Shown piece after piece: positions 1 through 7,380 of a DNA stretch of 34,068 nucleotides (position 1 is the first letter of the stretch; every line of letters starts with the position of its first letter). Made by a program: the position numbers and the translations under genes. The notes under the pieces were generated by a model that saw nothing but the letters and a program-made list of their open reading frames with translations, searched no databases and had not been told where the DNA came from. The stretch comes from an uncultured Candidatus Saccharibacteria bacterium (GTDB lineage: Bacteria; Patescibacteriota; Saccharimonadia; Saccharimonadales; Saccharimonadaceae): the NCBI GenBank assembly GCA_947304135.1, contig CAMYZZ010000008.1, positions 1 to 34,068 of the forward strand, read 5' to 3'.

Positions 1-41
1 TGAATATTCATTAACTCATCTCACTTCCATATTGTAATTTG

Positions 42-686
42 TTATTTAATCGGAAGGTTGTATGTATGAAAACCATCAAAACGGTCTGGAAAGTTAGACA
101 TTGCACCTGGACTTAATATCGCCTTACCAGAGTTTCTGCTGATGTCTTCTAGTGTTTCAATAACGCTTTTCTTATCTGTTTTACCAGAGAGAGTTTTGTC
201 GACTCCGGCACAGCCTAAGAAAAACTCAGTCAAGTCTGATTCTTTGTTTCCAGAATCTAGCAACTCGTCCCATATCTCGCTTATGTGTGTAGTATTAGAA
301 AATCTAATGCCAAATTTCTTCTCGAGTTTATTGATGAGGTGAACGGTAGGATAGTGATAGAAAATGGACATCTTCTTTCCACAAACCTGGCAAACTTTTT
401 CGCCCGTTGGGTGAATCTTACGCATGACTTTTGCATATACGCCTGGTTCAATTTTAAACCCAAGCTCTCTTGCCTTGTTTTCGCACCATTTAATGCGACC
501 CTGCCTAATTGTGGAAGTCTTATTGGCAACTACCCAGTTTAATGAGCCATCTAAACCACGCTCGATAGGTAAGCCCTTATAATTCGGGTGTGCTGCTATA
601 AACTCCGTATATTTAATAAAATTTGGATGCCAATTTTTTGATGCCATAGTGTCTACTATTGTAGCATATAACAACATGAAAATCAA
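42..686 (-). pseudogene. Probable N-terminal fragment of an Eco31I/Alw26I/Esp3I-like type II restriction endonuclease
   Basis: Protein has NWHPNFIKYTEFIAAHPNYKGLP...KWCENKARELG...HPTGEKVCQVCGKKMSI...GAMSNFPDRFDGFHTYN, recalling the N-terminal region of that family; ORF ends at 214 aa, much shorter than the family. True start is probably the internal Met (MASKNWHPNF). Confidence 0.5.
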
Positions 687-760
687 CCTAACGCAAGAGT
701 AGAATACTAAACACCAGCCCGTCAGGACTGGTTATTTTCTTGTGCTTAAAAAATGGCTAC

Positions 761-1036
761 CTACTTGGCTTTTGCCCAAACCTCATCAAGTTCTTCGAGC
801 TTTTTAATCCTAGCCTCAGACTCGTCTTTCATTAACTGTTTGTGTTCTTCTTCGTTTAGGCTCTTAATCCAGAGTAACTCTTTCATTTCACCAGTATAGA
901 GCATTTCGTCAGCCTCAACTTCCATAAGGTTTATGCGATTGTCGACCTCGTTGTCTGGCATATCTATTTTCGGCATCGAGCGATATCGAGGTATGCCTTT
1001 CTTATCTAAATATTTCATTAAAACTAGTTTTTTCAT
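761..1036 (-). CDS. Hypothetical protein, 91 aa, charged
   Basis: ORF track; no recognised family. Confidence 0.5.
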   Translation of the reverse strand: MKKLVLMKYLDKKGIPRYRSMPKIDMPDNEVDNRINLMEVEADEMLYTGEMKELLWIKSLNEEEHKQLMKDESEARIKKLEELDEVWAKAK

Positions 1037-1070
1037 AAACTAATTTTTGTTCTATTGGTAATTTTGATTG

Positions 1071-1175
1071 TTAGACGAGGCTCGGTAGCATATCAGGAGT
1101 TAGCTCCGCAATCGTTCCGTCGCAAAGCTCTATTTCGCCATCAATTTCACACAGCTCGCATTCTATATTCGTCAT
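1071..1175 (-). CDS. Candidate small protein, 34 aa, MTNIECELCEIDGEIELCDGTIAELTPDMLPSLV
   Basis: Manual translation of the minus strand: ATG at 1175-1173, stop at 1073-1071; below the ORF track cutoff; lies just upstream of the 761-1036 minus ORF. Confidence 0.3.
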   Translation of the reverse strand: MTNIECELCEIDGEIELCDGTIAELTPDMLPSLV

Positions 1176-1252
1176 AGTAATTTAATTATCCCCCACTTAG
1201 TCCCCGTAATATGATAAACGGCAAAACGGACAAAACGGCATTTATGACATAC

Positions 1253-1339
1253 TTATTTAGATTCTGGGTCATAGTCCTCTAGTCGTTGACGGATGTCTTC
1301 CTTGTAGATGGTTAAAGCCTGCTTAATTTTGCCCAGCCA
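1253..1339 (-). pseudogene. 3'-end relic of an unidentified gene (...WLGKIKQALTIYKEDIRQRLEDYDPESK*)
   Basis: Manual translation; near-identical peptide to the relic at 3094-3174; no upstream gene body. Confidence 0.5.
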
Positions 1340-1393
1340 AGCATAATCGCAATAGGCTAGACCTATTGTTTTTTTGCTAAGATTACGTAAATC

Positions 1394-1402
1394 TGTTATA
1401 AT
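1394..1402 (+). promoter_or_regulatory. Extended -10 promoter (TGTTATAAT) for the coiled-coil gene, followed by a 5'-end hairpin at 1410-1430
   Basis: TGtTATAAT; then CAAGCCAT-acact-ATGGCTTG perfect 8-bp stem starting near the expected TSS. Confidence 0.6.
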
Positions 1403-1467
1403 ATTTAGGCAAGCCATACACTATGGCTTGTACTTTTATATCTATTTAGAAAGGTTGGTGGCTATGT

Positions 1468-2631
1468 ATGTCCAGAAACTACGAGTTGGACTCTTTGAAG
1501 TCCAGAGAGCAAGACGCTTTCCAGCGCAAACAGGCTGCATTCCAACGCTACGCAGATGCTAGAGATCGTTGCAATGAAGCTCATGACGCTATGCAGACTG
1601 CTTGGGGAGAAAGAGTTAGCGCAAAAGAAGAAATGAATCGTGAATGGAAGGAAATGCAGAGGGCTAGCGAAAACTACCGCGAAGTATGGGATGAATACGG
1701 AAGAATCCGTGATCAGAACAATTACGAAATTGAACGTCTTCGCGCCGAAGCTGACTCCGAACATCAGCAAATGATTGATTGTTTCGAGCAGGCAAGCAGT
1801 TGCTATGAATTTGGTGACAAGTCCGAGGCTCCGTATTGGTCTTCTCAAGGGCATAATCACAAAGATCGTCGTGACAGCATCAATGAAGAGGTTAGCAGAC
1901 TTTGTCAAGAGGTAAAATCTGCCAGACAGGATGCCGAATGGCGCGCTCCAAAAACCGATTCTTCTGCTTTTCACAGAGCAAAAGAAGTCTTTGAGAGAGC
2001 TAAATCTCGTCACGAATCTGCTCAAGCGGAGTTTAAACGTCTTAAAGCCGAGCGCGATCGCCTCAAAGATGCATTTGACTCCCTGCAAGCCGAGCATACT
2101 CATCTCAAAGAGGAGTTCCAAAGGAAACTCGAAGAAGTTAAATCAGCCAATAAACGCGAACGCGAAAGAACCCTTGATAAAGCCGGCGTTCGCTGGTCCG
2201 AGCGTAATGATGCAAAAATCGTCAAAAAAGCCGATGGTACGACTCAGGTTTATCATGGTGGCCTTGGCAAAGGTGATGGTTTAGGCCATGGCCATACTAC
2301 GCTTGATCAGTTTGGCAACAAAACCTATGATCGTGACGCATTCGCCGAGCATGGACATCAGAATTTTACTGATGACGGTACGAATACTTGCAAAACGCTT
2401 GCTGTCGGCACTGATATGTTTGATGGCAGACCAGCAAAGATTCGCCATCGTAAAGACGGAAGAACGGATATTTTCTTTACCGACTCCGGCAATTATGGCG
2501 ATGGTCTTGGCCATGGACATGTTGTTCTTGATCGCGATGGAAGCACGATTTATATGCGTGACCAGTGGCAGGATAAAAATCAGGGACAATACCTGATTGA
2601 CGAGTCAAAAGACGATCATACTAAAATCTAA
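1468..2631 (+). CDS. Coiled-coil protein with two C-terminal DGLGHGH repeats, 387 aa, unknown function
   Basis: Long charged heptad-like N-terminal region; GDGLGHGHTTLDQFGNKTYDRD and GDGLGHGHVVLDRDGSTIYMRD repeats. Confidence 0.8.
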   Translation: MSRNYELDSLKSREQDAFQRKQAAFQRYADARDRCNEAHDAMQTAWGERVSAKEEMNREWKEMQRASENYREVWDEYGRIRDQNNYEIERLRAEADSEHQQMIDCFEQASSCYEFGDKSEAPYWSSQGHNHKDRRDSINEEVSRLCQEVKSARQDAEWRAPKTDSSAFHRAKEVFERAKSRHESAQAEFKRLKAERDRLKDAFDSLQAEHTHLKEEFQRKLEEVKSANKRERERTLDKAGVRWSERNDAKIVKKADGTTQVYHGGLGKGDGLGHGHTTLDQFGNKTYDRDAFAEHGHQNFTDDGTNTCKTLAVGTDMFDGRPAKIRHRKDGRTDIFFTDSGNYGDGLGHGHVVLDRDGSTIYMRDQWQDKNQGQYLIDESKDDHTKI

Positions 2632-2656
2632 CTTATTCTAAAGCACTTTTATTAAG

Positions 2657-2682
2657 ACCAGTCGCTTTCGGCTGGTCTTTTC
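2657..2682 (+). terminator. Rho-independent terminator
   Basis: GACCAGtcgctttcgGCTGGTC followed by TTTT, downstream of the 1468-2631 CDS. Confidence 0.75.
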
Positions 2683-2708
2683 ATTGTTGAAATGGTATAA
2701 TAATAGAT

Positions 2709-3086
2709 ATGATGAATAAAATCGAACAAGAAGAATTGGCTGAGATTCTCAATTCCTATGGCATTGAAGGAGTTCTTTATGATGGCGCAAAGCAAATAAC
2801 CCCAGACTCCATGATTTACATCTTTTCCGATAAGGATGGTGCAAAATACGTTCTTCTTGCCGCAGATTATCTAGGTGGCTATGAAGAGTTTGAAATGCCG
2901 TATGACTTTGAATTTGATGACGGATTTCCATATAGCCAAGCATCTTTTCGTGCAGTTAAAGTATTTTCTTACAAAGAAGATGCAAAGAAAAAGGCCGATG
3001 GATATATTGATGACAAACATTATTGGACTAAGGCTAGTACTGGTGATGTTTGTATGCTCTTTGCCGTAGATGAATTAAAAGTATAA
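2709..3086 (+). CDS. Hypothetical protein, 125 aa
   Basis: ORF with TGgTATAAT ending 7 nt before ATG. Confidence 0.65.
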   Translation: MMNKIEQEELAEILNSYGIEGVLYDGAKQITPDSMIYIFSDKDGAKYVLLAADYLGGYEEFEMPYDFEFDDGFPYSQASFRAVKVFSYKEDAKKKADGYIDDKHYWTKASTGDVCMLFAVDELKV

Positions 3087-3093
3087 AAATACT

Positions 3094-3174
3094 CTATTCA
3101 AGTTTGAAATTGTTGAGCTTTTGTTTAATATCTTCCTTGTAAATTGTTAATGCCTGACGAATTTGCCCCAGCCA
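3094..3174 (-). pseudogene. 3'-end relic of the same unidentified gene (WLGQIRQALTIYKEDIKQKLNNFKLE*)
   Basis: Manual translation; matches the relic at 1253-1339. Confidence 0.5.
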
Positions 3175-3185
3175 GTAAAACAATA

Positions 3186-3213
3186 AAAAAGGCCGGAATA
3201 ATTCCAGCCTAAT
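3186..3213 (-). terminator. Rho-independent terminator of the radical SAM gene
   Basis: Minus strand AGGCTGGAAT-ATTCCGGCCT stem followed by TTTTTT. Confidence 0.75.
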
Positions 3214-3220
3214 TTTATTG

Positions 3221-4141
3221 CTACATGTAATAATCAAACATGTACGCATACTGTAAGAAGTGTCCACGATGATTGAATACTGGATTGTTCCAGCATTTCA
3301 ATAACCCATCAGTAAAAATGTTGCCCACCGTAATGCAATCGTCTTCCGAATATCCTTGCGATACGATATCGCCACGCGAGTTGATCAGGAAACATGAATG
3401 TAAATTTGTTGCATAATCCTGAATCGTAATAAAAGGCTCGTCGCCAGACACTGCTTTCTTTTCGCGAAGAAGGTTTAAATAATATTTTCTCTCCTCTTCA
3501 GTTAGCAACAAGTCGTCATTCTGATATGCTTTACCCTGCGGTGCAATCAAGATATAGAAAAGACGCTCCACTCCAAGACTCTTAACCAAATCATAAATAT
3601 AATCAATCTGGTCAAGGTTATCCCTGCGGATAAGATAATTCACCCTAATTGGTACACCGGCAGCCTTGTAACGCTTGATATTTTCAACTGCACGAGCGTA
3701 AGCCCCTTTTCCTCGCGACTTATCATGAGTCTCCTCATTTCCGTCCAGAGAAATTAGTAGCAAAGTATTCGTTTTAATCAAAGTCTCTGCTATTTTTTCA
3801 CTCCAAACTGAACCATTAGAAGTTACCAAAGTCTCAATGCCTTTTTCCGCCGCATAAGTCAAAAGTTCCGGAAAATCTGGCCTAAGCAGTGGTTCTCCAC
3901 CGGTAAAATCAATTCTTACCAAGTTTGCATCCACCAGGATATCAACGATTTCTTTCATCTTATCTAATGGCAATTCGTCTGGATCCTGCTCACCTGCCAA
4001 GCAAAACGGGCAATGATAATTGCACTTCTTTGTGACCTGCCAGCAAAGCGAAAGCGGGTTACTAAGCTGTACCTTGAGCTTTGAAAGTTTTTCGTCATGT
4101 CCTGCCTTTTTCTCAACAATTTCCATAATTTCTACCTCCAA
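3221..4141 (-). CDS. Radical SAM protein, possibly with a degenerate SPASM/twitch tail
   Basis: CWQVTKKCNYHCPFC (CxxxCxxC), DFTGGEPLL, C-terminal CFLINSRGDIVSQG...VGNI. Confidence 0.9.
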   Translation of the reverse strand: MEVEIMEIVEKKAGHDEKLSKLKVQLSNPLSLCWQVTKKCNYHCPFCLAGEQDPDELPLDKMKEIVDILVDANLVRIDFTGGEPLLRPDFPELLTYAAEKGIETLVTSNGSVWSEKIAETLIKTNTLLLISLDGNEETHDKSRGKGAYARAVENIKRYKAAGVPIRVNYLIRRDNLDQIDYIYDLVKSLGVERLFYILIAPQGKAYQNDDLLLTEEERKYYLNLLREKKAVSGDEPFITIQDYATNLHSCFLINSRGDIVSQGYSEDDCITVGNIFTDGLLKCWNNPVFNHRGHFLQYAYMFDYYM

Positions 4142-4806
4142 AAATCTAAAAAATCAGTTTCCAGTATCAAAACATTGTGCTGAATCTGTAAGGAATCAAG
4201 CTTAACATCTTTCTGGTTAGGAAAAACGTCATAAAAAACGCTCTCGTTTGGCAAATTGATGCAAGTTGAAAGAACTGTTTTTTCAGAAAACCCCAACCTT
4301 TTGTACAGATCGCGCATTTCCAAAGTTAGCCCTTCTATGCCGGTAATCGCAGCGAATTCATCGTCGCCAGCATTCTCAACTAAAATGATTTTTCCATCAT
4401 CCTTCAAAACGCTTTTGAGTACCTTAAAAATTTCCGGAAAAGCGTCGCGCATCGATGTCATACTCCAACCACCGAATACAACATCAACTGTTTTCTCTGG
4501 AAGCTCTAAATGCTTTACATCCGTGAGCGCAAACTCTGCATTTTCAAGATTATTTTTTTCCTTGTTAATCTTCATTAAGGACGGGCTGCGTTCAGCAACA
4601 AATAGTTTTTTACAAGATTCTGCTAAGAACTTTGTAAATTTACCACTGCCAGCTCCTATTTCGAGCACGGTTTTGTCGCTAAAATCATAGTTATCTCTAA
4701 GGTACTTAAAAATTAAGCCCTCAGAATCTTCGCATTGACTAAATTTCTCATAAGTCAGCCCCACATTATAGTCAAACAACCAAAGTTTGCTCGTCTCATT
4801 GCTCAT
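4132..4806 (-). CDS. Class I SAM-dependent methyltransferase
   Basis: VLEIGAGSGKFTKFLAE motif I; 10-bp overlap with the downstream radical SAM ORF. Confidence 0.85.
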   Translation of the reverse strand: MSNETSKLWLFDYNVGLTYEKFSQCEDSEGLIFKYLRDNYDFSDKTVLEIGAGSGKFTKFLAESCKKLFVAERSPSLMKINKEKNNLENAEFALTDVKHLELPEKTVDVVFGGWSMTSMRDAFPEIFKVLKSVLKDDGKIILVENAGDDEFAAITGIEGLTLEMRDLYKRLGFSEKTVLSTCINLPNESVFYDVFPNQKDVKLDSLQIQHNVLILETDFLDFWR

Positions 4807-4862
4807 AACATATTCACCTCTTTCTTAAAATTCTTCCAATTAGGACCAATATATAGTTTATC

Positions 4863-4919
4863 ATAAAATTGCCAAAGTAGCAATGATATGTTGCAATTTT
4901 ATAAACTCTATGCTATAAT
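4863..4919. promoter_or_regulatory. Divergent intergenic regulatory region: inverted repeat and extended -10
   Basis: ATAAAATTGC (4863-4872) and GCAATTTTAT (4893-4902) perfect 10-bp inverted repeat just upstream of TGcTATAAT (4911-4919). Confidence 0.55.
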
Positions 4920-4996
4920 AACCAGCGATTGAGTCCTAAAAGCTTAATCGTTTTTTAATAGTTAACAAGCGTATTTCTAAGAAGGGAGGGGATAAT

Positions 4997-5710
4997 ATGC
5001 GCTGTGATTATGACGAAACGACTTTAGCTGCCAGAACAAAAACTGAAAGCATTACACCTCGGCAAAATGTAGATATAAACGATATATTTTTTAAAACTAT
5101 ATCCCAATATCTCAAAGATGCTGACAGCCTTTTAGACATTGGGACAGGGAACGGTTTCGTCTTAAGCGAGATAGTTCGACGCAACCCACAGCTAAAACTC
5201 AAATTATGCGGAGTTGATAATTCCGCTGAAATGGTTATGCTTGCGAAAAAGAATCTCATGGATTTAGCCAATATCGAAATTGCCGATGCTGGCTATTTAC
5301 CATTTGGCCAAAAAAGTTTTGATGTTGTAACCGCTAAAAACGTTACTCGTATTAACGCCGAAGAAGCCTACCGTGTTTTAAAACCAGGAGGAATCTTCGT
5401 TTTTCGTGAATACGGACCTGGCAAAGGCCTCTGTGAAATAGCTTCGCTTTTTCCAGGACGCATTATAAGACAACGTGAGCCACAGTTTTATATTGACAAT
5501 TTTGTCAAAGCCGGCTTTTCCGTAGTCAATTTCAAAACTTACGAAGTAATCAGACATTATGATTCACCTAAAGACTTAGTAACGATCGCCAAAAGTTTTC
5601 CATTTATTGAAAACTTTAGCGAATCGGACGCAAAATTAATCATTAGAACATGCCACAATGCAAACGTGACATCAGATCCATTTATATTGATTTGTAGAAA
5701 GGAAAAATAA
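4997..5710 (+). CDS. Class I SAM-dependent methyltransferase (UbiE-like)
   Basis: LLDIGTGNGFVLSEIV motif; strong SD GGGAGGGG. Confidence 0.85.
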   Translation: MRCDYDETTLAARTKTESITPRQNVDINDIFFKTISQYLKDADSLLDIGTGNGFVLSEIVRRNPQLKLKLCGVDNSAEMVMLAKKNLMDLANIEIADAGYLPFGQKSFDVVTAKNVTRINAEEAYRVLKPGGIFVFREYGPGKGLCEIASLFPGRIIRQREPQFYIDNFVKAGFSVVNFKTYEVIRHYDSPKDLVTIAKSFPFIENFSESDAKLIIRTCHNANVTSDPFILICRKEK

Positions 5711-5714
5711 TATT

Positions 5715-6185
5715 ATGAGAAAAGTTGAATTATTGTTTGACGCTCTTAGAGCGCCTTACGACATGGCACACATTATCCAGATTGCTCAGGCAATTGACGC
5801 AAAAGTCTACACTTCTGGCAACTCATTATCTTTTGATATGCCAAAAGTAGCATCTAAAGTTCGTTCATGGAACATTAAGGATGGATTCAAGGCTACTCAT
5901 TACGACACATTCGAAGATGCCGTTGATGACTTGCGTGCTCAAGGAAAATACTTAATTGGCACCTCTGGTGAAACCACCAAAGAGTTCTATGACGTAGAAT
6001 TACCAACCGACAAAGATATTGTCATTGTTTTTGGTACAGAAACTTCTGGTCTTACTAAAAAGAAGCAGGCTATGCTCGACGACATCGTGAAACTTCCAAT
6101 GGACAAGAGTAAAGTTGACTTTCTTACCTTGCCAGTAGCAGTTTCCGCTATGGCCTATGAGCTCTACCGTCAGTACCACTTATAA
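5715..6185 (+). CDS. SpoU/TrmH-type SPOUT RNA methyltransferase, small
   Basis: VFGTETSGLTKKKQAMLDDIVKLPM...FLTLPVAVSAMAYELYRQ matches SPOUT motifs 2-3. Confidence 0.85.
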   Translation: MRKVELLFDALRAPYDMAHIIQIAQAIDAKVYTSGNSLSFDMPKVASKVRSWNIKDGFKATHYDTFEDAVDDLRAQGKYLIGTSGETTKEFYDVELPTDKDIVIVFGTETSGLTKKKQAMLDDIVKLPMDKSKVDFLTLPVAVSAMAYELYRQYHL

Positions 6186-6208
6186 TTTTTAGCAAAGGGG
6201 GGATTAAT

Positions 6209-7282
6209 GTGCTGACAAATAAAACAATTTATTGTATTGTTACTGGTGCCCATCGCACTACTAATATTGCGGTCTTTTTAGACATGCTAAAGAGTAACCG
6301 GGCAGCCAACATAATACTGATACCTACACCAGCGGCAATTCCTTTTTTAGATCTCGAGACATTGCCTAGCGACGTTATCGTTCGCTATGAGTCTAATGGC
6401 TTTCAGCAGATTCCAGAAGAAGACCTCGTGGTTGTTGCGCCATGCACGTTCAATACTTTTTCAAAGATTGCATCAGGTATTGCCGACAATTACGCCATGT
6501 CAATTCTTCATGCTGCAATTGGTAAGAAAAAGCCAGTCATTGTCGCTCCATCCATGGGCACACAATACTGGTGGCATCCCATCATCAACGGATATATCAA
6601 AACTATCAACAGCTTTGGTATTGAAGTTGTCTGGCCAGAATACGTCCGTGATTTAAACGGTAATTTAGAAAAAATTACCATGGCGCCATGGGCAAAAATT
6701 CTTGACAGTGTTTGCCACAAATACCAAAAAATCCGCTACCAAGATTTCCCACTGGAAGACAAAGACGCTAGTGAAATTATCACAATTGACCATTATGCAA
6801 CTTTTGCACACTATGGCGGCGTTTTGCAGCGAGAGCATTACACTAATGCCGCTGCCGGATTTTTAGCTATGCGACTCAACAACTCAAAAATCTTAATTAC
6901 GCGCACTGGCGCTCTTGTTGGAAATTTATCCAAAGATGACTTGTCTGTCATTACTAATCATAGTGGGCACGTCGTCTCTTGGTGCGGCAAACATAAACCT
7001 TCCTCCGAAACGCCACTTGCTTTGGATATTTTTGATAATTTCCCTGAAGCAAATGTAATTATCCACGGCCATTGTCGCGATATTACTTATTCACCAAAGA
7101 TGGTAAAATATCTTAGTAATGAATATTTATCGTACGGTCAGTGGGGAGAGTATATTAAGATTACTTCATTACTCCGCGAGCACAATTTTGCAATCATGAG
7201 GCTTCATGGTGAAATTGTTATTGGCAAAGATTTCGAAGAAGCACTTAATCACTATTTAGAAATGTACAAAAAAACGCTTTAA
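6209..7282 (+). CDS. Flavoprotein (HFCD/Dfp-like) fused to a class II aldolase/adducin-like domain
   Basis: N-term VVAPCTFNTFSKIASGIADN...KKPVIVAPSM (PASANT-like motif); C-term GALVGNLSKDDL...SSETPLALDIFDNFPEANVIIHGHCRD...MRLHGEIVIG. GTG start with SD AGGGGGG. Confidence 0.75.
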   Translation: MLTNKTIYCIVTGAHRTTNIAVFLDMLKSNRAANIILIPTPAAIPFLDLETLPSDVIVRYESNGFQQIPEEDLVVVAPCTFNTFSKIASGIADNYAMSILHAAIGKKKPVIVAPSMGTQYWWHPIINGYIKTINSFGIEVVWPEYVRDLNGNLEKITMAPWAKILDSVCHKYQKIRYQDFPLEDKDASEIITIDHYATFAHYGGVLQREHYTNAAAGFLAMRLNNSKILITRTGALVGNLSKDDLSVITNHSGHVVSWCGKHKPSSETPLALDIFDNFPEANVIIHGHCRDITYSPKMVKYLSNEYLSYGQWGEYIKITSLLREHNFAIMRLHGEIVIGKDFEEALNHYLEMYKKTL

Positions 7283-7286
7283 CTAC

Positions 7287-7320
7287 CAGCTCCGCTTTTT
7301 TAGCGGGGCTTTTTTTATTT
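7287..7320 (+). terminator. Rho-independent terminator
   Basis: AGCTCCGCTttttTAGCGGGGCT followed by T-run. Confidence 0.85.
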
Positions 7321-7380
7321 TTTTATTGCCAACCAAAAATCAGCGTGATAAAATAGTCCAAAACTAAAGTGGAGGTCAAA

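Noticed and set aside
761-1175. Toxin-antitoxin pair
   Set aside because: Two small neighbouring minus-strand ORFs, but no recognisable toxin or DNA-binding antitoxin motif.
1462-2121. 219-aa minus-strand ORF opposite the coiled-coil gene
   Set aside because: Shadow of the highly charged plus-strand ORF; no recognisable motif.
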